Source: Streptomonospora nanhaiensis (lineage in GTDB: Bacteria; Actinomycetota; Actinomycetes; Streptosporangiales; Streptosporangiaceae). Taken from it: a stretch of DNA of 64,000 nucleotides. Shown one piece after another: positions 35,526 to 44,404 of the stretch. The stretch's first letter is position 1, and each line of letters opens with the position of its first letter. The notes under the pieces are model-generated. The model ran no database searches and was not told where the DNA came from. It saw nothing but the letters and a program-made list of their open reading frames with translations. The stretch covers positions 5,022,001 through 5,086,000 of the forward strand of contig NZ_JACCFO010000001.1 in assembly GCF_013410565.1 (NCBI RefSeq), given 5' to 3'. The position numbers and the translations under genes are program-made.

Positions 35526-36514
35526 GCACTGATTGTTCCGTGAAGACTTCCCACCGCGCGCGGCTGACCCGCTGGACACCCGGCCCTGCCGGGAGGGCGG
35601 CCACCACATCGCCCGGCTCCGCTTCGGGGCCGCCGCCTACCGCACCGTGGCCGTCCCCCAACGCCCCACCCGCCGCCCGGCCCGATGAGCTACCACGACG
35701 GCCTCTGACTCGCACCGGCACCGCGCACGGAGCGGGACCCGAGTCGGACGCCCGACTCCAGCGAGACCGCCCCGGCCCACCGCGCCAACCGGAGGGAGCC
35801 ACCCGTCCACTCCCCAACCGCGGAGTCTCCAGCGCGCCGGACGCACCTCGACCGCGCATTGAGCCGCGGAGACCGCAGGCGCGGCTGCCTTCTCCACTGG
35901 CATCGTCGAGGTCCTGCAGGAGCCCACAGATTGTTGACCTGCGGAAACAATGCGCATCTGGCAGGATTCGAACCTGCGACCGTCGGATTAGAAGTTGCCT
36001 GGTTTGATGTCGACCACCCCCGAATATTGCCGCTACCTGCCGTTTTATCCGCCGGCTCGCCGCCATCAATGCCGCGCTGTGACGCCGTGTGTCGCCCGAC
36101 TCCGCGACCGCCGAGCGACGATGGAGCAAACGCCGCTGAGGGATGACCAGGGCACCCACACAAATTGGAGATCGCGGTCCCATGCTCCTGGGTTTTCACG
36201 CGCCACTCTCGACCGACGCACCCCTCCGCTACCCCAACTGGCCCACGAGCCCTATCATGATGGCACTAGCCGGTGCAGTTCTCAGTTTTGTTAGTCCGAA
36301 TGGGCTGGCCGCGCTCTTTTGCCCGCGAACGATTCCGCCTACCGAGACCGAGCAGCCTCGGACAACGTCATCGTCCACGAGCTTTTACGCTGCAGTAGCG
36401 CGGTCACAGTAGGCGAGGAGGAACCCCTGGCGCTGAACTGGCGCGGATTCGACAAATAAATCCCGTAGCCGTCAAAGAATACTATTTGTGGGCAGCGAGA
36501 GGTGGAAGGCTGGC
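35526..36514. other. Junction region between chromosome and putative ICE
   Basis: This stretch of almost 1 kb has no credible gene. Composition shifts to clearly lower GC after about 35.95 kb. It contains the tRNA-Arg 3' remnant (35953-35994). No integrase gene or integrase remnant is seen here; if the element has one it should lie at the other end. Confidence 0.55.
35953..35994 (-). repeat. 3' fragment of tRNA-Arg(TCT), probable att site
   Basis: Read on the minus strand, the sequence runs from the anticodon loop (ACTTCTAATCC, anticodon TCT) through the variable region, a perfect T-arm (GCAGG-TTCGAAT-CCTGC) to the 3' acceptor strand CAGATGC and discriminator G. The matching 5' acceptor (GCATCTG), D-arm and 5' anticodon stem are missing: the bases before the loop (CAGGCA) do not pair. 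Such a fragment starting at the anticodon loop is the classical core left by tyrosine-recombinase integration into a tRNA gene. The intact tRNA would be at the element's other end, to the right of the window. Confidence 0.75.
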
Positions 36515-39088
36515 ATGGCATTTCAGGGTAAGGCCAGGCGATGGGTTCAGCAGTTCCAGTCACCGGAAGAGCTATACCTCAGCGGGACGCTGTCGCGCAG
36601 CACGGCAGCCGTTGATTCGCTGTGGTTGCACCAGGGCGACGTCATCCGTGTTTACTCCGAGAACCACCAGAACACCGCCGACCTGGCTCTCGAACTGCCG
36701 ACGGGAACCGGAAAGACGTTGCCTGGTTTGCTTATCGGCGAGTGGGTGCGGCGTAAGGCGGAGGGCCCGGTCATCTACGCCACGCCGACCAAACAGCTCG
36801 CACGCCAGGTGGCGGCGACTGCCGAGCGTGAAGGAGTTCCTGCCGCTCTCCTTATCGGCAGCGCCAAGCACTGGGATACCGCGGACGAAGTGTTAGTGGA
36901 GGGCGCCGAGGCGATCGGAATTGCAACCTACAGCGCGGTTTTCAATAGCAGTCCAAAGCTCCCCAAATCTCGCCTTCTGATTCTCGATGACGCTCATGCT
37001 GGTGAGCAGTTCGTGGCCCACGAGTACGGCATAAATATCCGGCGCCACGCGGACGAGCAGGTGTACCGCAGTATTCTTGTTGCACTGAAGCCATTCCTTT
37101 CGAAGCTTCTCATTCAGCGACTAGAAGGCGAGCCCGACCCCGGTGCTCACCATCAGGTGCGCCTGATCCTGCCCGCCGTTGACCCGACGGCACTGGCCAA
37201 TCTCGATACGGCTCTGGCTCACTTGCCCAAACCCTATTCGTACAAGTTTGCCATGATCCGCTCGGGGTTGGCGGCGTGCTTTGTGTATCTGTCGTACAGT
37301 GGAATCCAGATACGTCCGATGATCCCGCCGACCTACGAGAATCCCGTATTCGATCGTGCCATGCAGCGTATCTACCTATCGGCGACTCTGGGATCAGGTG
37401 GCGAACTGGAGCGAGCCTTCGGTCGGCCTAAAATCGTGCGGATGCCGCTCCCGACCAAGACAGCTCCGCGTTCTGGCCGACGGCTGTTTGTCTTTCCGGA
37501 ATTGGTTAAGGGCGGGGACGCAATCGGGGTGACCAAGCGGATCATCGGCCTCACGGACAAGGCACTCGTCCTCAGCCAGGAAACGATTGCCAACACCGAG
37601 GCGGCGGCCACGGCGCTGGCCGGGGATGGCATCCCGGTTTTGGGGCGTGACGACTTGGAACAGCGGGGTCTGGATAGCTTCGCCAAGGCTCCGACCGGTG
37701 TCCTTGGTCTGGCCAACCGCTACGACGGACTCGACCTGCCCGGAAGCGCCTGTCGGATCGTTGTCCTTGGAGGGAAGCCAGATGCTGTCGGGCTCCAGGA
37801 GCGGTTTCTCAGCGAGCGGGCCGATGCCAACGCAGCTCTCGCCGAGCGCCTTCGGACCCGCATTGTCCAAGGAGCTGGTCGTTGTACCCGTGGCCCGAAC
37901 GACTACGCCGTGGTGGTCGTGCTCGGCTCGGATATCACGAAGTATTTCTCTCGGTCTGCGAATATCAGGGCGCTCGAACCGGATCTCCAGGCTGAGGTGG
38001 AGTTCGGTTGGCAGAACAGCAAGGGTTTCGACCCCGACACGGTCATCGAGAACGTCGAGACGTTCCTCGAGCACGGCGTGGACTGGCGGGAGCAGGGCGA
38101 GCCACTGGTGGCTGAGTTCCGTCAGGAAGCGATTAAGGCCGAGCTTCCAGGCACGGACGCTTTGGGCAAGGCGGCGGCACTGGAGGTGGAGGCGTGGCAG
38201 CTGGCATTCAGTGGCGACTGGATCGGTGCGAGCGACAAGCTCCAGAAGGCGATTCCCCACGTTGGCCCGGAGGCGACGCGTGGCTATCGGGGACTGTTGC
38301 TCTACATCTCTGGAGCGTGGCTCCATCTTGGGGCTCAAGGCGAGACCCAGCTGGCCCGCGCTCGGCAGCTCGTTCGGGAGGCGGCTCTCGCGGTCAACCG
38401 TGGTACCTGGCTCAAGGAGATGCGAGAACTGCCCGGTGCCGAAGAAGTCCCGCCTGTCCCAGTGGACATGGTCGCAGTGAACGCGATCGTGGCCCGCCTG
38501 CGCGGTCGGCTGCATCGGAAGCGCATCAACGAAGACCTCGATGAGATGCAGGAGGCGCTCGCCCAGGACGAGGCACCCAGATACGAGCGCGGCCTGACGA
38601 CGCTGGGGGCATTCCTCGGTGCCGAGGCTTCCAAGCCCAGGGGGCAAGGACGCTGTGATTCGGCCTGGGTGTGGGGCACCGCCATGTGGATGACCATCGA
38701 AGCCAAGTCGGAGGAGCAGGACGACGGCCTTCTTCCGCTTAAGGACGTCCGTCAGGCTAATACTCAGCTCGACCAATTGGCAGTGGACCGGGGGACGGAC
38801 CACCCGCCAGCAGGTAGCCCCGCGATCATCGTTTCGGACAAGTTGTCGGTGGATCCGCAGCATGCGCCAGTGGCGAACCCCAGCGTCTATCTGGCCTCGA
38901 CAGGGAGCATGCGGGAGATTGCCCGCGACGTCGCCGTGGTCTGGGAAGATCTGCTCACGACTGCCGTCGGCATCGCTTCCGAGCAGGCTCAGAAACAGCA
39001 CGTGCGCTCGGTCATGACGGAGAACGGCTGCCTGCCAAGCCAGGTGATCGACCGGCTCACTCAGAACCGGATTCGGCCGAGCGACTGA
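36515..39088 (+). CDS. DEAD/DEAH-like helicase with C-terminal PD-(D/E)XK nuclease-like domain
   Basis: I choose ATG 36515 (GAGAGGTGGAAGG upstream; GTG 36488 has no RBS), giving 857 aa. Superfamily-2 motifs: P-loop PTGTGKT (about 62-68), ATPTKQLARQ (Ia), LLILDDAHAG (II, DDAH rather than DEAH), LSATLGSGG (III) and, in RecA domain 2, GAGRCTR (VI). A helical middle region follows. Near residues 700-750 the pattern Glu...DSAW...IEAK...VRQANTQL fits the D-(E)xK core of a PD-(D/E)XK nuclease. Helicase-nuclease fusions of this sort are common in phage-defence systems. It is the first gene inside the putative ICE, and the exact system is not recognised. Confidence 0.75.
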   Translation: MAFQGKARRWVQQFQSPEELYLSGTLSRSTAAVDSLWLHQGDVIRVYSENHQNTADLALELPTGTGKTLPGLLIGEWVRRKAEGPVIYATPTKQLARQVAATAEREGVPAALLIGSAKHWDTADEVLVEGAEAIGIATYSAVFNSSPKLPKSRLLILDDAHAGEQFVAHEYGINIRRHADEQVYRSILVALKPFLSKLLIQRLEGEPDPGAHHQVRLILPAVDPTALANLDTALAHLPKPYSYKFAMIRSGLAACFVYLSYSGIQIRPMIPPTYENPVFDRAMQRIYLSATLGSGGELERAFGRPKIVRMPLPTKTAPRSGRRLFVFPELVKGGDAIGVTKRIIGLTDKALVLSQETIANTEAAATALAGDGIPVLGRDDLEQRGLDSFAKAPTGVLGLANRYDGLDLPGSACRIVVLGGKPDAVGLQERFLSERADANAALAERLRTRIVQGAGRCTRGPNDYAVVVVLGSDITKYFSRSANIRALEPDLQAEVEFGWQNSKGFDPDTVIENVETFLEHGVDWREQGEPLVAEFRQEAIKAELPGTDALGKAAALEVEAWQLAFSGDWIGASDKLQKAIPHVGPEATRGYRGLLLYISGAWLHLGAQGETQLARARQLVREAALAVNRGTWLKEMRELPGAEEVPPVPVDMVAVNAIVARLRGRLHRKRINEDLDEMQEALAQDEAPRYERGLTTLGAFLGAEASKPRGQGRCDSAWVWGTAMWMTIEAKSEEQDDGLLPLKDVRQANTQLDQLAVDRGTDHPPAGSPAIIVSDKLSVDPQHAPVANPSVYLASTGSMREIARDVAVVWEDLLTTAVGIASEQAQKQHVRSVMTENGCLPSQVIDRLTQNRIRPSD

Positions 39089-39628
39089 GTGACCGAAATG
39101 AAACAGCGCGGGGTGCGGCCCCGCCGTGGACCGCGCCGCGCCGGCACAGCGCCTCACCGCCGAGGACCTGGCCAACCTGCTGGGACTGGATGTCCCCTCC
39201 CCCGCATCGAACCACAGGGAATAGACGCCGAGCGCAACGAGCGCGCCCAGCGGTTCACCGACCTCCTCCGCCTGCACCAGCCACCCCAGCGGGTAGCGGA
39301 CGTCCAGCAGGTGATCGACCGCTGGCTGGCCGACGGCGGTACCGTCACCTACGGCGCCGACGCCGACACCAGTTGCTTCCTGCTGGTCCGCGACGACGCC
39401 CCGCCGCAGGACAACCTGTGGCCCGTCGTGCTCTACCCCGTGAGCGGCCGCATCGAAGTCGTCTTCCAGCACCTGAGCCGCCGTGCGCCCATTGACGACA
39501 TCGGGCTGCGGCGCAAGTTCCTCGACCTCCTGAACGGCGTCCCCGGGGCAGAGATCGCCGAGGTCAAACTCGACCTCGGCCCAGCATTCCCATGGCCGCC
39601 CTCGACGGCGAGGGAACGACCCGGTTGA
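39089..39628 (+). pseudogene. Small unknown gene, probably frameshifted
   Basis: The frame from GTG 39089, which begins directly after the helicase stop codon, gives 179 codons. Its first 45 residues are Arg/Pro/Gly-rich junk, while another frame over 39140-39224 reads a natural-looking helix (RLTAEDLANLLGLD). From about IDAERNERAQRF (39226) on the listed frame is convincing (LVRDDAPPQDNLWPVVLYP; IGLRRKFLDLLNGVPGAEI). A single-base indel around 39200 would join the two. I do not recognise the domain; its end resembles a nuclease-associated C-terminal block (LNGVPG...FPW). Position right behind the helicase suggests a former partner. Confidence 0.5.
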
Positions 39629-39978
39629 CCGACGCACTCGCGTGGTTCCTCAGCCAGGCAAGGGCATGACAGGCGGCGCTTTCATGGCCCTCCCCCGGCC
39701 ATTGACGGCGAGCATACAGAGCTGTCCCGGGCAACCTCTCCCCACACCGGCAGGCCGATTCCGCACATCTCGAGCGCGCGGCAGGCATAGGTGGCGGCCA
39801 GTTGGACTTCCGCCTCCGCCCATGCCCTAAAAGACCTTGCCCAACCTTGCCACCACGGTAGGAGCTGCGGCAGTAGCCATCTCGGGCCGGTCGGCTACAC
39901 CCCCGGCGCTGGAAGGCGGTACGGCGTTGGGCAGAAGTGCGTGTGAACGCGTAGCGGTCGATGCCGCCAAGGAACACG
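39629..39978. other. Gene-free gap between convergent defence genes
   Basis: About 350 bp lie between the damaged small gene and the stop of the nuclease-methyltransferase. I see no gene, tRNA or strong hairpin. Confidence 0.45.
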
Positions 39979-42900
39979 CTAGAGAATCATTCCTTGGTCG
40001 AAGTTGGGATCGGCAGGTGACAGGCCGTAACGAGGTTTGCGGTCCTTTACCGCCTGAGGGAACTTCACACCGGCTGCGGTCAACTCTTCTGCTGCCACGA
40101 TAGGACTTGCCAGAATTTTACCAAGAAGGTCTGCTTGAACGGACTCGAGATCGGTAACCCGTCTTAGCAATGTTAGGAGCTCGTTAAACTCGGAAATCCA
40201 TTCCTTCGGCCATGTGGAGACATGGACATCGTCGAGAGGACTGGTCTTCTTTCCACCTGGTTCGGATTTCCGGTAGGAAAACCACTTTTCGATGACATTT
40301 ATACCGCCGACTTCATATGACCACATTCGGTCGGTGACCGGACCGAACTCACCTTCACCCACCTGGACATGACCGATTCCATCTCCAATCGGCAGGTATG
40401 CGAGCTTTTGAGGTAGATTGACGCCGATGGGAGTCACGTTTTTCGGTCGTCTCGGGTCTTCAAGAGCGAATGCGATTTTGCCCCGGGGACGTCCTTGCGA
40501 CGGGTCAGCGAAAATTTCGCCGTAGGTGGCCGCCCAGACAAGTTCGCGTCCGACGTCGCACGCTGTGCTCCAAAGCTCGGGATCGGCAGTGATCGGTATC
40601 CGGATTCCGGGGGTGACCAGTTCCTCGGCGAACCGCGCGGTGAAGTCCGGGTGGGCGGTTACCGCAGCGATGTAAGCAACGAGGTCGTGGCCCGTCACAG
40701 GGAGCCCAAAATTTTGTTCGAGCTGGGCGAGCAGGCCGGGAGCCACGTTGGGCGAACCGTCAGGATGCAACAGCGGGAAGACGCGACCACCGCGTCCATT
40801 GAAGTGGTGGACGTCGGGAATTAGGACGGTGAAGGCCAGCCCCGGCCCGCCTTCGATCGTATGCATGTGCTGCTCGTTGATGAAGACTTGATCCTCTTGT
40901 TGGCTGGCGGACCACAGGTCCCGGCGCGGGCGATCGATCAGGCGGGCGTCGGGAATGAGCCACTGGCGATCGAAGCAGCGGTAGGCGATCTGCTTGGGCT
41001 CTGGACACGGCTTCGTCTCGGTGCGGAGCTCCCCTCTCCTCGTGGGCTGCCCAGGGAGCGGTTGTCGGGTACTCGTGAGGCTCGTGCTTTGGGTTTCCTT
41101 AAAGAGTGCTGCCTTGCGCTTCTCATCGGCTTCGTTGGTCAGCGTGTCCCAACGCCTTTTGAGCGTCTGCGGGGAAGGAGATGTGACCCAGTTGCGGTTG
41201 GGGGTGAACCCAGGACTGGACCAGCAGAAAAGGTTCTCCAACGCGGGGTAGTCGTCCCAGGCCGACTCGGCGGCCGGCACGAAGGGGTCCTCCCATCCTG
41301 TCCGGACCTTGTGCCAGGTGTCGCTGTCGAGGGAGATGGCGCCCAGTTGGGCGTATTTGTCTTCCCGCCGCCCTGTGACCTTCGTGTAGTGGATATCAGC
41401 CGGCATCTGCGGATCGTTGTCAGTCCTCCGGACGAACATCGCGATGGCCAACGGCTGCTGTACACCCGGGAACACACGGGTGGGCACATCAGGTCGCATG
41501 CCTTCGGGGCTGACGTCGATGATCCAGCCTTCTGAGCAGTTGGTGCGCAGGTAGCGCCGCATGCCTTTGAACCCGGGCCCTTTCAGGTAGCCACTGGTGG
41601 TGATGAAAGTGACCACTCCGTGCTGGTCTTGGGGGTGGGCGTCAAAGACCTTCCACGTCGCCCAGGCCCAGAAATAGACGTAAAGGTTTTTAAGCTTGTT
41701 CTCCAGGCGCCCGTTGCCTTCCTTGCGGAACCGATCCAGCGGAGTGCGTTCCCCGGTGTTCTCAGAGCCGGACTCCACCCACCCGCCTTGACCTTGGGCC
41801 CGCTCTCGGTAGGGGGGATTACCGATCACCACGGTGACGGGGGTATCCGCCTTGATCTTGTTGGCGGCCTTGTGGGATTTGGCCAGGGCCACCAAGTCGG
41901 GCAGAACTGTGGTTTCGGCAGTGAAGGGATTGTCCAAGGTGTCGGTCACGTGCAGACGGACACCACCCGCGGGCAGTTCGGCTCCGTACTTCTTGAGAAT
42001 GTCGACCGCGCGCATCTCAGCTACGGTGTAAGATCCCATTTTCAACTCAAAACCGATCAACCGCTGGGCGAGGTCGGTGATGGCCGGCCCCACATACCCG
42101 GGCCCTTCAAGTTCCTCAGCGCGCTTGGCGGAGTGATCGATGATGGTGTGTAGATAGGCGCCCGTCCCCATCGCCGGGTCAATCGTGGTCACCGAGGGAG
42201 ACAGGAAGCCCTGGTCGGCATCCAGGCGGGTCGTAAGAATGTCGTCGGTCAAGCGCACCATCGTGCGCACGACCTCCACCGGTGTGTAGTAAACGCCCGA
42301 CTCCTTGCGCAGTTCGGGGTCATAGACTGACAAGAACGACTCATACAGGTGGATGTAGGCGTCCTCGCGCTGCTGCCAGATCGGCTCCCACTGCACGGCA
42401 CCGATCACCCGGCGCAGCAGGTCGATGGTGGTGGTGAACGAGGCGACGGCACTGCTGGCCAGCAGTTTAAGCGCTTGAGACATCAGGGCGTGAGGTTTGC
42501 CCGCCCCGAGCTGGTGGGCGATCTTGTAGGTCTCCAGGCCGGCGACGTCGATGCCTTCGGTGCGGGCCAGTAGGAACGCGAACGTGATCGTTTGGGCGTA
42601 GCCGTCGGCGAAGACAGCGTCATCGGCGGTGGGGAACAGCAGGTCCCGCCAGTTCTTGGCGAGCATGGTGAACGGCAGGTCGTACTCATCGACTCCGGCC
42701 CTGCGAGCCTTTGCCTCTTGGGCGAGCTGTTCCATGACCGAGTCGCGCAGGAGGCGGCACAGTGGCGCCACGTGGTCGACAAGTTGGTTGACGGTCGTGA
42801 TCGGGGGCGGGGACCACTTCAGGAAGGTGCGGAAGAAGGTCTCGGTGGCCAGATCGGTACTGTCCAGATCGGCTCCGGCGGTGCGGAGATCGCCGTCGAA

Positions 42901-43296
42901 AGCGATGCTGGCCTGCAGTTCCCCGTGCCGATAGAGCCGCCAGTCGGTGCCGTTGGTATACAGCAGGTTCGGAAGGTCCTTCAGCCGCTCCCACTGCTTC
43001 TTGTTGTGGCCCCTGAACTTGGCGGGGTGGAGGTTCTCGTTGGGCTTCTTCAGCTCGACGTGGCCGGTGACCGCACCCGAGACCCGGACCGCGAAGTCCA
43101 GACGGGCCCCAGGCTGGACCTTGTCGGCCTCGTCATGAACGACGACCTCCAGTCCCGTGGCCTGCCCGAAGTTGGTCAACAGCTTTTCCACCGGGCCGCG
43201 GATGGCTGCCTCTGGCTGGCCAACGTCGCCTTGAAGCTTGTTGGCGGCCTGCTGGCCGAATTCGGAGATGAGCGTGCGCAGCCAGTCTTCTAGCAA
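39979..43296 (-). CDS. Single-chain restriction-modification enzyme (N-terminal nuclease, N6-adenine methyltransferase)
   Basis: The 1105-aa product starts at TTG 43296 (GGAG upstream). N-terminal residues 60-85 hold a PD-(D/E)XK core: ARLDF (D67) and HVELKK (E81, K83). A helical connector follows, then an N6-adenine methyltransferase with motif I DPAMGTGAYL (about 371-380) and motif IV NPPY (about 492-495). The C-terminal 450 residues have the size and mixed character of a target-recognition domain. There is no helicase motor. The layout fits type IIG or the methylase half of type ISP enzymes, so it may protect and cut by itself, or use the helicase encoded convergently at 36515. Recognition sequence unknown. 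Confidence 0.88.
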   Translation of the reverse strand: MLEDWLRTLISEFGQQAANKLQGDVGQPEAAIRGPVEKLLTNFGQATGLEVVVHDEADKVQPGARLDFAVRVSGAVTGHVELKKPNENLHPAKFRGHNKKQWERLKDLPNLLYTNGTDWRLYRHGELQASIAFDGDLRTAGADLDSTDLATETFFRTFLKWSPPPITTVNQLVDHVAPLCRLLRDSVMEQLAQEAKARRAGVDEYDLPFTMLAKNWRDLLFPTADDAVFADGYAQTITFAFLLARTEGIDVAGLETYKIAHQLGAGKPHALMSQALKLLASSAVASFTTTIDLLRRVIGAVQWEPIWQQREDAYIHLYESFLSVYDPELRKESGVYYTPVEVVRTMVRLTDDILTTRLDADQGFLSPSVTTIDPAMGTGAYLHTIIDHSAKRAEELEGPGYVGPAITDLAQRLIGFELKMGSYTVAEMRAVDILKKYGAELPAGGVRLHVTDTLDNPFTAETTVLPDLVALAKSHKAANKIKADTPVTVVIGNPPYRERAQGQGGWVESGSENTGERTPLDRFRKEGNGRLENKLKNLYVYFWAWATWKVFDAHPQDQHGVVTFITTSGYLKGPGFKGMRRYLRTNCSEGWIIDVSPEGMRPDVPTRVFPGVQQPLAIAMFVRRTDNDPQMPADIHYTKVTGRREDKYAQLGAISLDSDTWHKVRTGWEDPFVPAAESAWDDYPALENLFCWSSPGFTPNRNWVTSPSPQTLKRRWDTLTNEADEKRKAALFKETQSTSLTSTRQPLPGQPTRRGELRTETKPCPEPKQIAYRCFDRQWLIPDARLIDRPRRDLWSASQQEDQVFINEQHMHTIEGGPGLAFTVLIPDVHHFNGRGGRVFPLLHPDGSPNVAPGLLAQLEQNFGLPVTGHDLVAYIAAVTAHPDFTARFAEELVTPGIRIPITADPELWSTACDVGRELVWAATYGEIFADPSQGRPRGKIAFALEDPRRPKNVTPIGVNLPQKLAYLPIGDGIGHVQVGEGEFGPVTDRMWSYEVGGINVIEKWFSYRKSEPGGKKTSPLDDVHVSTWPKEWISEFNELLTLLRRVTDLESVQADLLGKILASPIVAAEELTAAGVKFPQAVKDRKPRYGLSPADPNFDQGMIL

Positions 43297-43829
43297 CCCG
43301 GGACTCCGATCCTCTACATGTGCATGGGGGAATGTGGCTCATTCATACCAACTCGCAACGACGAAGGTCACCAGGCTTGAGGAGTCGAGGGCACTACATG
43401 TGAGCGTGGCCGCAAGAGCGCGCCGCTGCTCCAGCCCGGTACCGACATCGGGCCTGGCCTTCGTGGGGAGGCGGTATCGGCGAATCGAGTGGCGCAGCCG
43501 ACCGGACACGGTGTGCCACGGGTCACTGAGGTGAGAAGCCAAAGGCGTACGGCCGTCGCATCTATGAATACGCACGAACCATTCTGCCCCTACCGAAACG
43601 GCGGTTTACCACTACGGGGACCTAGCCGGCCGGGATGGTTTCCAGCAGCTCACGACGCAGGAAGTATCGTGTCCACTCAGAGGCTCACGCTCTCAGGCTT
43701 CGGAACCGGAAGCTCTCATCGACTACCGGGGAGGTTCCCAAGTATGTTGCCACCCGTTTGGGATCTTATGCGCACTTCGTCCACCTCAAGTTGCATATCG
43801 CTTGGCAGCGTTTGCCCAGGTTGAGCGGT
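43297..43829. promoter_or_regulatory. Leader region of CRISPR array 1
   Basis: No gene is credible here. The last 100 bp match the leader of array 2 in two blocks: GGGAGGTTCCCAA (43729-43741), 89 nt from the first repeat (88 nt in array 2), and GCGTTTGCCCAGGT (43808-43821), 8 nt from the first repeat (also 8 nt in array 2). The left part should also contain the promoter of the methyltransferase gene. Confidence 0.7.
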
Positions 43830-44305
43830 GTGGCGGTCGCCGTTCGCGGCGGCCGAGGATCGCAACCTCCATAGTACGCATAGGCCCGGACGGCCGTCAC
43901 GATGTGGCGGTCGCCGTTCGCGGCGGCCGAGGATCGCAACCTCGATGTCGTCGATGTCGCCCTGACCGGTCATGCCGTGGCGGTCGCCGTTCACGGCGGC
44001 CGAGGATCGCAACAGCTTGTCCAGGGTGCGCTTGGGCGGGACCTTCACGGTGGCGGTCGCCGTTCGCGGCGGCCGAGGATCGCAACTCTCGCGGTATGGG
44101 GATGGTCAGCGACCGCATAGGGGTGGCGGTCGCCGTTCGCGGCGGCCGAGGATCGCAACTCCGCGTGGGCCAATGCCGCCGACGCCAACACGCCCGTGGC
44201 GGTCGCCGTTCGCGGCGGCCGAGGATCGCAACGCGGCCTGGAGCACCACGGGCATGCACGCCGGCGTGGTGGCGGGCGCCGTTCGCGGCGGCTGTGGCCG
44301 GATGC
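43830..44305 (+). CRISPR. CRISPR array 1 (type I-C), 7 repeats and 6 spacers
   Basis: The 37-nt repeats start at 43830, 43904, 43977, 44050, 44123, 44196 and 44269. They open with GTGGCGGTCGCCGTTCGCGG and close with CGAGGATCGCAAC. Spacers are 36-37 nt and all different. The third repeat has one loop change (GTTCAC). The seventh is degenerate over its 3' half, marking the trailer end; the leader is therefore on the left. Repeat bases 5-12 and 19-26 form an 8-bp stem with one G-U pair. The array lies about 100 bp before cas3 in the same direction. Confidence 0.97.
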
Positions 44306-44404
44306 GGCCCTGGTAGCAAACGAATTTCGAGAAACTCCCACGGTGATCTTGAGGGTCGGTTACTGTCTCGCTCGATTCGTACACACGACCGATCGGGGCG
44401 GGGC

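Noticed and set aside
35953-36030. A complete tRNA gene on the minus strand
   Set aside because: Only the anticodon loop to 3' end is present. No GCATCTG acceptor, D-arm or 5' anticodon stem can be found upstream.
36143-36412. An 89-codon open frame in the ICE junction region
   Set aside because: No RBS and no domain-like pattern, and the region is low-GC without codon bias.
40861-43293. Several plus-strand frames opposite the nuclease-methyltransferase
   Set aside because: They are antisense to a continuous 1105-codon gene with clear methyltransferase and nuclease motifs.
43802-44404. Upstream extension of the cas3 frame through array 1
   Set aside because: The extension translates CRISPR repeats. 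The HD domain begins just after ATG 44405, which has its own RBS.
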